NCBI RefSeq assembly: GCF_007483665.1
Contig: NZ_ML660185.1
Location: 98,168-162,167 of the forward strand
Length of the DNA stretch: 64,000 bases
Origin: Catellatospora sichuanensis
GTDB lineage: Bacteria; Actinomycetota; Actinomycetes; Mycobacteriales; Micromonosporaceae
Direction: 5' to 3'
Shown here: piece by piece, positions 33,583-43,285 of the stretch
How the letters are laid out: each line of letters starts with the position of its first letter
Position numbering within the stretch: the stretch's first letter is position 1
The notes under the pieces: generated by a model
The model's database searches: none
What the model saw: only the letters and a program-made list of their open reading frames with translations
What the model was told of the DNA's origin: nothing
Program-made: the position numbers and the translations under genes

Positions 33583-34077
33583 GTGGACATTGTGCGGATG
33601 GTCGTGCTGGTCGGGGCGACGGTGACGATGGGGATCATGGCGGGCGTGTTCGGCCTGTACTCCCACACCGTCATGCCCGGCCTGCGGCGCGCCGACGACC
33701 GGACGTTCGTCGGCGCCTTCCAGGCGCTCGACCGGGCGATCATCAACCCGTGGTTCATGCTCGGCGGCTTCCTCGGCGCGCTCGTGTTCACGGCCGCGTC
33801 CGTGGTGCTGCTGCTCGGGCCGGGCGGCCCGGCACTGATCTGGACCATCGCCGCGCTGGTGCTGTACCTGCTGGTCGTCGTCATCACGGGTGCCGTCAAC
33901 GTGCCGATGAACAATGCGCTCAAGGCCGCCGGGGATCCGGACGAGATCGCGGACCTGGCGGGCGTGCGAGCCCGGTTCGACGAGGCCAAGTGGTCGCGGT
34001 GGAACCACGTCCGCACCGTGGTGACCACCGTCGCGCTGATCTGCCTGGCCGTCGCGCTCCTGCGCTACGGCCGCTGA
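33583..34077 (+). CDS. DUF1772 (anthrone-oxygenase-like) membrane protein
   Basis: The 164-residue protein has four transmembrane helices. It carries the pattern GLYSHTVMPGLRRADDRTFVGAFQALDRAIINPWFM after the first helix, NVPMNN before the last loop, and WSRWNHVRTV near the C-terminus, all typical of DUF1772. Some relatives act in polyketide anthrone oxidation; most have no known role. I chose GTG 33583 with GAGGGGGG; GTG 33592 and ATG 33598 are close alternatives. It ends 2 bases from the convergent HAD gene. Confidence 0.8.
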   Translation: MDIVRMVVLVGATVTMGIMAGVFGLYSHTVMPGLRRADDRTFVGAFQALDRAIINPWFMLGGFLGALVFTAASVVLLLGPGGPALIWTIAALVLYLLVVVITGAVNVPMNNALKAAGDPDEIADLAGVRARFDEAKWSRWNHVRTVVTTVALICLAVALLRYGR

Positions 34078-34078
34078 G

Positions 34079-34696
34079 TCAGCCGAGCAGTTCCAGGGCC
34101 GCCTCCGGCCGGGCCAGGGTGCGGTCGGCGGGTTCCTGCGCGTCGTACAGGTGGCCCCAGGCGGCCGCCGCGCCGACACTGCCCGCCGCCGCGGCCGCAC
34201 GAAGGTCCAGCGGGGAGTCGCCGATGTACGCGACCGCACCCGGCACGACGCCCAGCCGCTCGGCGGCCAGCAGCACGCCGTCCCCGGCCGGCTTGGGCCG
34301 CCGCACGTGGTCGCCGCCGATCAGCACGTCGACGGTCAGCCCGGCCGCGTCGAGCAGCATCCGGGCGCCCCGGGTGCTGGCGCCGGTGAACACCGCCACC
34401 GCCCGGCCCCGCGCCCGCAGGGCGGTGAGCGCCTCGACGATCCCCGGATAAGGGGCAACCTGCGCGCCGAGCAGTTCCTCGTAGTAGAGGTCGGTCTCGT
34501 GCGGGCCGAGCGGCCGCCCGACCAGGTGCGCCAGGATCACCTCGGGGGTGCCCAGCGGGTACGCGGCGACGGCCTGCGCCGGACTCACCGGCTGACCACC
34601 CAGGCGTCCTGCCGCGCGCACGAAGGCCGCCGGCACCACGATCGTGGAGTCGAGCAGCGTGCCGTCCATGTCCCAGACCAGTTCCGCGACCGTCAT
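34079..34696 (-). CDS. HAD-superfamily phosphatase
   Basis: The 205-residue protein has the nucleophile motif WDMDGTLLDST (Asp at about residue 9 and acid Asp two later), VFTGAST (motif II), KPAGDG (motif III Lys) and YIGDSPLDLRAAAAAG (motif IV). A cap domain lies between motifs I and II. It belongs to the phosphoglycolate phosphatase/beta-phosphoglucomutase-like group and would hydrolyse a small phosphomonoester. Start ATG 34696 with GGAGGA upstream. The frame extends further but without support. Confidence 0.88.
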   Translation of the reverse strand: MTVAELVWDMDGTLLDSTIVVPAAFVRAAGRLGGQPVSPAQAVAAYPLGTPEVILAHLVGRPLGPHETDLYYEELLGAQVAPYPGIVEALTALRARGRAVAVFTGASTRGARMLLDAAGLTVDVLIGGDHVRRPKPAGDGVLLAAERLGVVPGAVAYIGDSPLDLRAAAAAGSVGAAAAWGHLYDAQEPADRTLARPEAALELLG

Positions 34697-34738
34697 GCCG
34701 CCATCCTCCGACGGGCGCCTCAGAAGATCAAATATGTG

Positions 34739-34776
34739 CCCATGGGTGTCCCGCGTTAGGCCGGGACACCCATGGG
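34739..34776. promoter_or_regulatory. Perfect 15-bp inverted repeat before the SEC-C gene
   Basis: Arms CCCATGGGTGTCCCG and CGGGACACCCATGGG are exact complements with an 8-base loop. It lies between the divergent HAD and SEC-C genes, 6 bases ahead of the first ATG. It could be an operator or an mRNA hairpin at the 5' end. Confidence 0.55.
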
Positions 34777-34781
34777 CCACC

Positions 34782-35192
34782 ATGGTGACCATGGCACGAG
34801 CACGCAGGAAGCCCGACCCGCAGCCCGCCGCCTGCCCCTGCGGGACCGGCCTGCCCTACGACGAGTGCTGCGGGCGCTGGCATCGCGGCGGCGACGCCCC
34901 GACCGCGGAGCAGCTGATGCGTTCGCGGTTCAGCGCATTCGCGCTCGGCGACGCGGCATACCTGCAGCGCACCTGGCACTCCAGCACCCGGCCGCGGGAG
35001 CTGGACCTGACCGGCGGCCCGCGCTACACCGGGCTGGAGGTGCTGGCCACCGACCGCGGGAGCATGTTCGACACCGAGGGGACCGTGCTGTTCCGGGCCC
35101 ACTACCGCGACGGCGGCCGGCCGGGCGTGCTGGAGGAGCACAGCCGCTTCCTGCGCGAGGGCGGCCAGTGGCGGTACGTGAACCCGATCTGA
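34782..35192 (+). CDS. YchJ/UPF0225-type SEC-C motif protein
   Basis: The 136-residue protein has an N-terminal SEC-C-like zinc motif CPCGTGLPYDECCGRWH, then the YchJ core APTAEQLMRSRFSAFALGDAAYLQRTWHSSTRP and VLFRAHYRDGGRPGVLEEHSRFLREGGQWRYVNP. These small proteins are widespread with no firm function; the metal motif suggests zinc binding. The start is ATG 34782 or ATG 34791, neither with a strong ribosome binding site. The inverted repeat at 34739 lies just ahead. Confidence 0.85.
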   Translation: MVTMARARRKPDPQPAACPCGTGLPYDECCGRWHRGGDAPTAEQLMRSRFSAFALGDAAYLQRTWHSSTRPRELDLTGGPRYTGLEVLATDRGSMFDTEGTVLFRAHYRDGGRPGVLEEHSRFLREGGQWRYVNPI

Positions 35193-35214
35193 TCAGCGCG
35201 GCGATATGAGCGGC

Positions 35215-36000
35215 TCAGGCCCCGAAGAACTCGGCCAGCACCGGGGCGAGCGCCGGCGCGGCCACGTCGTGGGTCTGGTCGTCGAGGGTGCGGTGCTCGG
35301 CGCGGGGGAGCGCGTCGGCGGTGGCCTTCGCCGCCTGCTGGAGCGCCGACGGGCTGGCCGACCCGGCCAGCACCAGCGCCGGGACCCTGATCGTCGTGGT
35401 GAGCTCGCGTGGCACGCGGCTGCCTGCCATCAGCTGATCGTCGTAGGCGAGCGTCGGGCCGATCGCCGCGGCCGAAGCCGCCCAGCCCGGGTTGGCCCGC
35501 ATCCCGGCGATGACCTGCTCGGGCACGCCGACGTGGGTCATGAACAGCACGACCGCGTCGACGGCGCGTCCGGCGTCGAGCAGTTCGCGCAGGCCCTCGG
35601 TGTACGCGGCGAGCCGGGCGCCGTCCTCGACCTCGGCCAGGAACGGGGGCTCGTACAGGGCGATCGCGGTGATGCCGGGCTCGACGGCCGCGGTCGCCAG
35701 GGTGAGCGCGCCGCCGGAGGACATGGCGTACACGAAGGCCTCGCCACCCGCCACGGCGATGAGCGCCCGCAGGTCCTCGATTTCGCGCTCGACCGCGTAC
35801 GGCAGGGTGTCCGAGCTTTCGCCGCGGCCGCGCCGGTCGTAGGTGTACACGGTGAAACGGCTCTGCAGCAGGGCCGCGAGCGGCCCCATCGGTCCCGCCG
35901 TGCGGTGGCACATGGCGCCGTCGACGAGGACGATCGCCGGGCCGCTGCCGGCGCGCTCGTAGGCGATCGTGGTGCCGTCGGCGGAGGTGACTGTCGGCAT
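35215..36000 (-). CDS. Alpha/beta hydrolase
   Basis: The 261-residue protein opens MPTVTSADGTTIAYERAGSGPAIVLVDGA and has the YTYDRRGRGESSD loop. The nucleophile elbow reads YAMSSGGALTLA (Ser in GxSxG-like MSSGG). The C-terminal LDDQTHDVAAPALAPVLAEF holds the His. It is the third gene of a minus-strand operon after ArsR and SRPBCC, 12 bases after the latter's stop. This gene set is common in actinobacteria, where the hydrolase probably acts on a small ester. Substrate unknown. Confidence 0.85.
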   Translation of the reverse strand: MPTVTSADGTTIAYERAGSGPAIVLVDGAMCHRTAGPMGPLAALLQSRFTVYTYDRRGRGESSDTLPYAVEREIEDLRALIAVAGGEAFVYAMSSGGALTLATAAVEPGITAIALYEPPFLAEVEDGARLAAYTEGLRELLDAGRAVDAVVLFMTHVGVPEQVIAGMRANPGWAASAAAIGPTLAYDDQLMAGSRVPRELTTTIRVPALVLAGSASPSALQQAAKATADALPRAEHRTLDDQTHDVAAPALAPVLAEFFGA

Positions 36001-36011
36001 GGGATGCTCCC

Positions 36012-36458
36012 TCACTCGGGTCGGCCGGACAGGCCGGCCACGTAGACGTCGAAACGGTCGAGGCTGGTGGCGAACCCGGCCTGCGCCTGGGCCGCGAGGT
36101 ACGCCTCGGGCACGTTGGTCTGGTGGACGACGACCTCGGTGCGGCCGTCGCCGAGGTCGGTGAAGGTGACCGTGGTTCGCATGCCGCCCTCGACGTCGGC
36201 CTCGACCCAGACGAGGCGATCGGGCCGCTCCACCTCGGCGTACACGGCCCGCATGGTGTGCGAGCCGTGGCCGGCGTCGCTGACCATGGTCGTCTCGAAG
36301 ACCCCGCCGGGCCGCAGGTCGACGGTGATGTTCTCGGCCGGGGTGGTCGTGCCGGTGGGACCCCAGAAGCAGGCGAGGTGTTCGGGTGTGGTCATGCATT
36401 CGAACAGCAGCTCGGGTGTCGCGCGGTGGACGCGCCGATAGGTGAGCTCGCCGGTCAT
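36012..36458 (-). CDS. SRPBCC (AHSA1/CalC-like) domain protein
   Basis: The 148-residue protein has the START-like helix-grip fold: RRVHRATPELLFECMTTPEHLACFWGPTGTTTPAENITVDLRPGGVFETTM, then VWVEADVEGGMRTTVTFTDLGDGRTEVVVHQTNV, typical of AHSA1-type members found beside ArsR regulators. Its ATG overlaps the ArsR stop by 4 bases. The role is unknown; binding of a small hydrophobic ligand is likely. Confidence 0.87.
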   Translation of the reverse strand: MTGELTYRRVHRATPELLFECMTTPEHLACFWGPTGTTTPAENITVDLRPGGVFETTMVSDAGHGSHTMRAVYAEVERPDRLVWVEADVEGGMRTTVTFTDLGDGRTEVVVHQTNVPEAYLAAQAQAGFATSLDRFDVYVAGLSGRPE

Positions 36459-36814
36459 GGTGCCTTCTCCTCGTGCTGGTGCTGCCGGGCGCGCAGGTTT
36501 TCCAGGTGCGCGTCCAGCCGGTCGTGTCGGTCCGCCCAGACTTGCCGGTGCCGGTCGATCCAGCCGACGGCGGTGTCCAGGCGTTCGGTGTCCAGGGCGC
36601 AGGGCCGGGCCTGGCCGCTGCGGGTCCGGGTGATCAGGTGGGCGCGTTCCAGCACCTTGAGGTGCTTGGAGACCGCCTGCTGGGTCAGCGCGAACAGCTC
36701 GGTCAGCTGGTTCACCGTCGCGTCGGCCAGGGCCAGGCGTTCGAGGATCGCGCGCCGGGTGGGGTCCGCCAGCGCGGAGAACACCAGGCTTAGTTCGTCG
36801 TCGACCACGGTCAC
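36455..36814 (-). CDS. ArsR-family transcriptional regulator
   Basis: The 119-residue winged-helix protein opens LVFSALADPTRRAILERLALADATVNQLTELFALTQQAVSKHLKVLERAHLITRTRSGQARPCALDTERL, the core of the ArsR group paired with SRPBCC proteins. It has no CxC metal site, so it is not an arsenic sensor. Start ATG 36814. A 16-bp palindrome at 36838-36853 is the likely autoregulatory site. First gene of the ArsR-SRPBCC-hydrolase operon. Confidence 0.9.
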   Translation of the reverse strand: MTVVDDELSLVFSALADPTRRAILERLALADATVNQLTELFALTQQAVSKHLKVLERAHLITRTRSGQARPCALDTERLDTAVGWIDRHRQVWADRHDRLDAHLENLRARQHQHEEKAP

Positions 36815-36837
36815 ACCACGACCCTATACACAACCCA

Positions 36838-36853
36838 ACAGTTGTACAACTGT
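36838..36853. promoter_or_regulatory. ArsR operator candidate
   Basis: ACAGTTGTACAACTGT is a perfect 16-bp palindrome 24 bases upstream of the ArsR ATG, in an AT-rich patch. A further GTAGTTG overlaps its right side. Confidence 0.65.
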
Positions 36854-36897
36854 GTAGTTGTTAAACGCTCGCGAGAAGTGGGATAGCGCAGAATAAA

Positions 36898-36911
36898 TCA
36901 AGCACGCTTGA
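36898..36911. promoter_or_regulatory. Palindrome followed by a T-run, promoter region of the carboxylase operon
   Basis: TCAAGC-AC-GCTTGA is symmetric and followed directly by CTTTTTTA. It lies between the divergent ArsR and DinB-like genes. It could be an operator for the operon's own TetR (44457) or a hairpin with a T-tract. Confidence 0.4.
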
Positions 36912-36962
36912 CTTTTTTATGGCCCGGAGGAAGGGTGGAGCGGACTGGAGGGAGCACCCCTG

Positions 36963-37775
36963 ATGGCCGAACTCGAGGCGCTGCTGGCCGATCTCGACGC
37001 CGAGAGCGCCGACGCCGACCGGCTCGTCGCCGACCTGGCACCGGACCGGTGGACGGCGCCCACTCCAGCCGCCGGCTGGACCGTCGCCCACCAGATCGCG
37101 CATCTGCTGTGGACCGACGAACGCTCGCTGCTCGCCGCCGCCGACCCCGACGCTTTCGGCGAGGCACTGCAGGAGATCGCGAACTCACCAGACCCGCTGC
37201 GCTTCGTCGACGCCGGAGCCGAACAGCTCGCCGTGCTCCCACCCGGACAACTGCTCGGCCGCTGGCGGGAGACCCGTGCCAAGCTGCGGGCCGCGCTCGC
37301 GGCCGTTCCGCCCGGCACCCGGCTGCCCTGGTACGGCCCGCCGATGAGCGCCGCCTCCATGGCCACCGCACGCATCATGGAGACCTGGGCCCACGGCCAG
37401 GACCTGGCCGACACCTTCGGGGTCACCCGGCCGCCCACCGGGCGGCTGCGCCACGTCGCCCACATCGGCGTACGCGCCCGCGACTTCGCCTTCGCCGCCC
37501 ACGGCCTCGACGCGCCCAGCGCACCGTTCCACGTCCGGCTCACCGGTCCCGACGGTGACGAGTGGACCTGGGGACCCGACGACGCCGCGCAACGCGTCAC
37601 CGGCCCCGCGCTCGACTTCTGCCTCCTGGTCACCCAGCGGCGGCACCGCGCCGACCTCGCCGTACGCGCCGAGGGGCCCGACGCCGACCGCTGGCTCGAC
37701 GTCGCCCAGGCCTTCGCCGGACCGCCCGGCACCGGCCGCGCTCCCGGCCGGTTCACCGCGGAGGGCGTCGCATGA
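36963..37775 (+). CDS. TIGR03084-type DinB/maleylpyruvate-isomerase-fold protein
   Basis: The 270-residue protein has an N-terminal four-helix DinB-like domain with metal ligands in WTVAHQIAHLLWTDE and METWAHGQDLAD. Its C-terminal SCP-like section ends near residue 255. It matches the TIGR03084 type that precedes AtuA-like genes in actinobacteria; its role is not known. Start ATG 36963 with GGAGGG. Its stop overlaps the AtuA start (ATGA at 37772), so it is the first gene of the operon. Confidence 0.85.
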   Translation: MAELEALLADLDAESADADRLVADLAPDRWTAPTPAAGWTVAHQIAHLLWTDERSLLAAADPDAFGEALQEIANSPDPLRFVDAGAEQLAVLPPGQLLGRWRETRAKLRAALAAVPPGTRLPWYGPPMSAASMATARIMETWAHGQDLADTFGVTRPPTGRLRHVAHIGVRARDFAFAAHGLDAPSAPFHVRLTGPDGDEWTWGPDDAAQRVTGPALDFCLLVTQRRHRADLAVRAEGPDADRWLDVAQAFAGPPGTGRAPGRFTAEGVA

Positions 37776-39564
37776 GCGAGCGAACCGTGTCGTCGCACTC
37801 CCCGACCGGAGCGCGCGCGAGCGGGCCGTTGCGGATCGCGAACATCTCCGGGTTCTACGGCGACCGGGCGTCGGCGATGCGGGAGATGCTCGAAGGCGGC
37901 CCGATCGACGTGCTCACCGGCGACTACCTCGCCGAGCTGACCATGCTCATCCTCGCCCGCGACCGGATGAAGGACCCGGCCACCGGCTACGCCAAGACGT
38001 TCCTGCGGCAGCTGGAGCAGTGCCTCGGCACGGTCCTGGACCGCGGCGTAACCGTCGTCACCAACGCCGGCGGGCTCAACCCGGCCGGACTCGCCCAGGC
38101 GGTCGGCACGCTGGCCGGGCGGCTCGGCCTGAGCCCGCGCATCGCCCACGTCACCGGCGACGACCTGCTCGGCCGCGCCGACGAGCTGGGGCTCGGCGCG
38201 CCGCTGGCCGCCAACGCCTACCTCGGCGCGTGGGGCATCGCGCACGCCCTGCGGCAGGGGGCCGACATCGTGGTCACCGGCCGGGTCACCGACGCGTCGC
38301 TGGTCGTCGGCCCGGCCGCGGCGCACTTCGGGTGGGCGCGCGACGACTTCGACGCCCTCGCCGGGGCCGTGGCCGCCGGGCACGTGATCGAGTGCGGCGC
38401 ACAGGCCACCGGCGGCAACTACGCGTTCTTCACCGAGCACCGCATCGGCCTGCCCGGGTTCCCGATCGCCGAGGTGCACGCCGACGGCAGCAGCGTCATC
38501 ACCAAACACCCCGGTACCGGCGGCGTCGTCACCACCGGCACGGTCACCGCGCAGCTGCTGTACGAAGTGGACGGCCCGCGCTACCTGGGACCCGACGTCA
38601 CCACCCGCCTCGACACGATCGTGCTGGCCGACGACGGTCCCGACCGGGTGCGGATCACCGGTGTGCGCGGCGAAGCGCCGCCGCCGACGCTGAAGGTCGG
38701 CCTGAACTCGCTCGGCGGGTTCCGCAACGACGTGACGTTCCTGATCACCGGACTCGACGTCGAAGCGAAGGCCGCGCTGGCCCGTGCGCAGCTCGAAGCG
38801 TCGCTGAAGCGCCCCCCGACGGAGCTGGTGTGGCGGCTCGCCCGCACCGACCACCCCGACGCGGACGGGCAGGAGGAGGCGAGCGCGCTGCTGCACGCCA
38901 CCGTCAAGGACACCGACTCCGCCGTGGCCGGGCGCGCCTTCAGCGGGGCCGCCGTCGAGCTGGCACTGTCCAGCTACCCCGGTTTCACGCTGCTCGCCCC
39001 ACCCGGCGAGGCGACCCCGTTCGGCGTGTTCACCTCGGCGGCCGTCCCGGCCGAACTGGTCCCGCACCTGGTGGTCCTGCCCGACGGCACCGAGCAGGCC
39101 ATCGAGCCCTTCGGCACGACCGGCCGTGCCGCGCACGACACCCCGGCGCGGGTCGGAGCCGTGCCAGGCCCGGCGGGCCCAGGTGACGCAGGTCAGGGAG
39201 CCCGGACGGCGGTACCGCCGTGGACCGGGAGCGGGCCGGCGCGACGAGGGCCGCTGGGGTTGGTCGTCGGGGCGCGCAGTGGGGACAAGGGCGGCAGCGC
39301 CAACATCGGCGTCTGGGCGCGCGGCGACGCGGCCTACGCCTGGCTGGCGGCGACGCTCACCGTCGACACGCTGGTGAAGCTGCTGCCCGAGGCGGCGGGG
39401 CTGCCGGTCGCCCGGCATGTGCTGCCGAACCTGCGGGCGCTGAACTTCGTCGTCGACGGGCTGCTCGGCGACGGCGTCTCCGCGGGCACCCGGTTCGACC
39501 CGCAGGGCAAGGGCCTGGGCGAGTGGCTGCGCTCGCGGCATGTCGACATCCCGGAGGAGCTGCT

Positions 39565-39568
<4 letters not shown>
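37772..39568 (+). CDS. AtuA-like acyclic terpene/acyl-CoA utilisation protein
   Basis: The 598-residue protein has the DUF1446/AtuA N-terminal domain: RIANISGFYGDRASAMREMLEGGPIDVLTGDYLAELTM, VTNAGGLNPAG, and HVIECGAQATGGNYAFF. A C-terminal AtuA-ferredoxin-like domain follows (from about residue 490: LVVGARSGDKGGSANIGVWAR). A low-complexity Pro/Gly linker lies between (residues 455-490). AtuA is essential for citronellol/geraniol use in Pseudomonas, though its reaction is not settled. Its stop overlaps the next start (GTGA, 39565-39568). Confidence 0.87.
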
Positions 39569-41160
<1,592 letters not shown>

Positions 41161-41164
41161 CGAG

Positions 41165-42346
41165 ATGATCTCCCGACTGCTGGTCGCCAACCGGGGCGAG
41201 ATCGCCCGCCGCGTCTTCCGCACCTGCCGCGAACGCGGCATCACCACCGTCGCCGTGCACTCCGACGCCGACGCCCGCGCCCTGCACACCCGAGAAGCCG
41301 ACATCGCGGTACGCCTGCCCGGCGTCACCGCCGCCGACACCTACCTGCGGGCCGACCTCGTCATCGAGGCCGCGCTCGCGGCCGGCGCAGATGCGGTGCA
41401 CCCCGGCTACGGCTTCCTGTCCGAGAACGCGGCGTTCGCCCAGGCGGTCATCGACGCCGGGCTGACCTGGGTCGGGCCGTCGCCGGACGCCATCGACGCG
41501 ATGGGCTCGAAGATCGCGTCAAAGAAGCTGATGGCCGCCGCGGGCGTGCCGGTGCTGCCCGAACTCGACCCGGCTGCGATCACCGAGGCCGAGCTGCCGG
41601 TGCTGGTCAAGGCGTCGGCGGGCGGCGGTGGCCGCGGCATGCGCGTCGTGCGGACTCTCGCCGAGCTGGCCGACCAGGTCGAGGCCGCCCGTGTCGAGGC
41701 CGCCGCCGCGTTCGGCGACCCGACGGTGTTCTGCGAGCCCTACCTGGCCACCGGGCGGCACATCGAGGTCCAGGTCATGGGCGACGTGCACGGCACGATC
41801 TGGGCGCTGGGCGAGCGCGAGTGCTCCATCCAGCGCCGCCATCAGAAGGTGGTCGAGGAGGCCCCTTCGCCGATGGTCGACCCGGCGATGCGGGAACGTC
41901 TGCACGCCGCGGCCACCGCCGCGGCGGCCGCGATCTCCTACCGCGGCGCGGGCACCGTCGAGTTCCTGGCCGCCGAGGACGGATCGTTCCACTTCCTGGA
42001 GATGAACACCCGCCTACAGGTCGAACACCCCGTCACCGAACTCGTCACCGGCCTCGACCTGGTCGCCCTCCAACTCGACATCGCCGAAGGCCTCGCGCTC
42101 CCGCTCACCCCACCCCCCGTCCACGGCCACGCCATCGAGGTCCGCCTCTACGCCGAGGACCCCGCCCACACCTGGCGCCCCCAAACCGGCACCCTCCACA
42201 CCTTCACCCTCCCCGCCGCCACCACCGAGTTCGGCACACCCCCACCCTGGCCGACTCCCACCTCCACGCCCGCACCCGCACCCGCGTCCGGGTCCGGGTC
42301 GGGGTGGGGGGCCTGTTCGGGGCAACGTCCGCCAAGGGCGGGGTAG
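41165..42346 (+). CDS. Acyl-CoA carboxylase alpha subunit, biotin-carboxylase part (interrupted gene, N-terminal piece)
   Basis: This reads as a normal biotin carboxylase for about 355 residues: LLVANRGEIARRVFRTCRERGI, HPGYGFLSENAAFA, KASAGGGGRGMRVV, ERECSIQRRHQKVVEEAPSP, YRGAGTVEFLAAEDGSFHFLEMNTRLQVEHPVTELVTG. From about 42233 it turns into a Pro/Ala/Gly/Ser low-complexity stretch and hits TAG at 42344-42346. The same frame resumes at RLDSG (42398) with the rest of the enzyme. The intact alpha subunit should be about 660 residues. A break in the chromosome or a sequencing fault are both possible. The piece keeps the ATP-binding site but lacks the BCCP domain. Confidence 0.8.
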   Translation: MISRLLVANRGEIARRVFRTCRERGITTVAVHSDADARALHTREADIAVRLPGVTAADTYLRADLVIEAALAAGADAVHPGYGFLSENAAFAQAVIDAGLTWVGPSPDAIDAMGSKIASKKLMAAAGVPVLPELDPAAITEAELPVLVKASAGGGGRGMRVVRTLAELADQVEAARVEAAAAFGDPTVFCEPYLATGRHIEVQVMGDVHGTIWALGERECSIQRRHQKVVEEAPSPMVDPAMRERLHAAATAAAAAISYRGAGTVEFLAAEDGSFHFLEMNTRLQVEHPVTELVTGLDLVALQLDIAEGLALPLTPPPVHGHAIEVRLYAEDPAHTWRPQTGTLHTFTLPAATTEFGTPPPWPTPTSTPAPAPASGSGSGWGACSGQRPPRAG

Positions 42347-42400
42347 ATCCCCCCCCTTCCCCCGAAACTGCAGGGCCACGGCGCGGCAGGTGGCGTCGTG
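42233..42400 (+). other. Anomalous in-frame insert with stop codon inside the carboxylase gene
   Basis: About 168 bases between FTLPAATTEF and RLDSGF, where relatives have only some ten residues. It has C-runs, G-runs and CCGGGT repeats, an in-frame TAG, a run of eight C's near 42349, and the core of the GTGCAGTTTC hairpin family on the minus strand near 42360-42372. Left of it codons are C-rich on the plus strand, right of it G-rich, so the local base skew flips across the insert. Confidence 0.65.
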
Positions 42401-43285
42401 GTGCGGCTCGACAGTGGGTTCACGGGTGGGGACGTGGTCGCGGCGCACTACGACCCGATGCTGGCGAAGGTGATCGTGTGGGCGCCGACGCGGGCGCAGG
42501 CCGCGCGGGCACTCGTGGCGGCGCTGGCGCAGGCGAGGATCCATGGGCTGGTGACCAACCGGGATCTGCTCGTCAACGTGTTGCGGCATCCGGCGTTTCT
42601 GGCCGGGCGGATCAATACGGCGTTCTTCGAGCAGCACGGGCTCGACATGCTCGCGCGGCCGCTGGCCGACGAGGACGCGCAGCGGCTGTCGGCGATCGCC
42701 GCCGCGCTGGCCGCGTCGGCCGCCGAGCGGGCGGGTGCGACCGTCGTGACCGGACTGCCGGGCGGCTGGCGCAATGTCGCCGCTGCGCCGCAGACCCGTG
42801 CCTACCAGGGACCGGCCGGTCGGATCGACGTCGGCTACCGGCGTACCCGGGACGGGATGCAGGTCGAAGGGGAGCCGGATCTCGTCGTCGGCGAGGTCAC
42901 GGCGACCCGGGTCGAGCTGGGCCGCGGCAACGTGCGCCACGTGTTCGCCGTCGCGGCGTACCCGGATGTGGTCTGTGTCGACTCGGTGCTCGGGCCGGTC
43001 AGCCTGCGGCCGGTCGAGCGCTTCCCGGAGGCCGATGTCCAGGTCGCGAGCGGTTCGCTGCTCGCGCCGCTGCCCGGGGCCGTCATCCGGCTCGCGGTCG
43101 CCGAGGGCGACCAGGTCAGCGCCGGCCAGCCGCTGCTGTGGCTGGAGGCCATGAAGATGCAGCACGAGATCACCGCACCGACCGACGGCACCGTGACCAG
43201 CCTGCCCGTGGCCATCGGCCGGCAGGTCGAGGTCGGTGCGGTGCTCGCCGTCGTCACCCCCGCCGACCCGGAGGCCCACCCGTGA
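42398..43285 (+). CDS. Acyl-CoA carboxylase alpha subunit, C-terminal piece with biotin-carrier domain
   Basis: A 295-residue open frame in the same frame as 41165-42346. It begins VVRLDSGFTGGDVVAAHYDPMLAKVIVWAPTRAQAARAL (end of the biotin carboxylase C-domain). A linker domain follows, then a biotin carrier domain at the end: LWLEAMKMQHEI with the biotinylated Lys at about residue 253 of this piece. Without readthrough of the TAG it would need its own start (GTG 42398 or 42401), for which no ribosome binding site is visible. Its GTGA stop overlap with the dehydrogenase start is still intact. Confidence 0.75.
   Translation: MVRLDSGFTGGDVVAAHYDPMLAKVIVWAPTRAQAARALVAALAQARIHGLVTNRDLLVNVLRHPAFLAGRINTAFFEQHGLDMLARPLADEDAQRLSAIAAALAASAAERAGATVVTGLPGGWRNVAAAPQTRAYQGPAGRIDVGYRRTRDGMQVEGEPDLVVGEVTATRVELGRGNVRHVFAVAAYPDVVCVDSVLGPVSLRPVERFPEADVQVASGSLLAPLPGAVIRLAVAEGDQVSAGQPLLWLEAMKMQHEITAPTDGTVTSLPVAIGRQVEVGAVLAVVTPADPEAHP

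Noticed and set aside
36917..39541. An 874-codon minus-strand frame opposite the DinB-like and AtuA genes
   Set aside because: Same reason: antisense, no motif, Ala/Arg/Gly-rich composition, and the plus-strand genes overlap each other in proper operon style.
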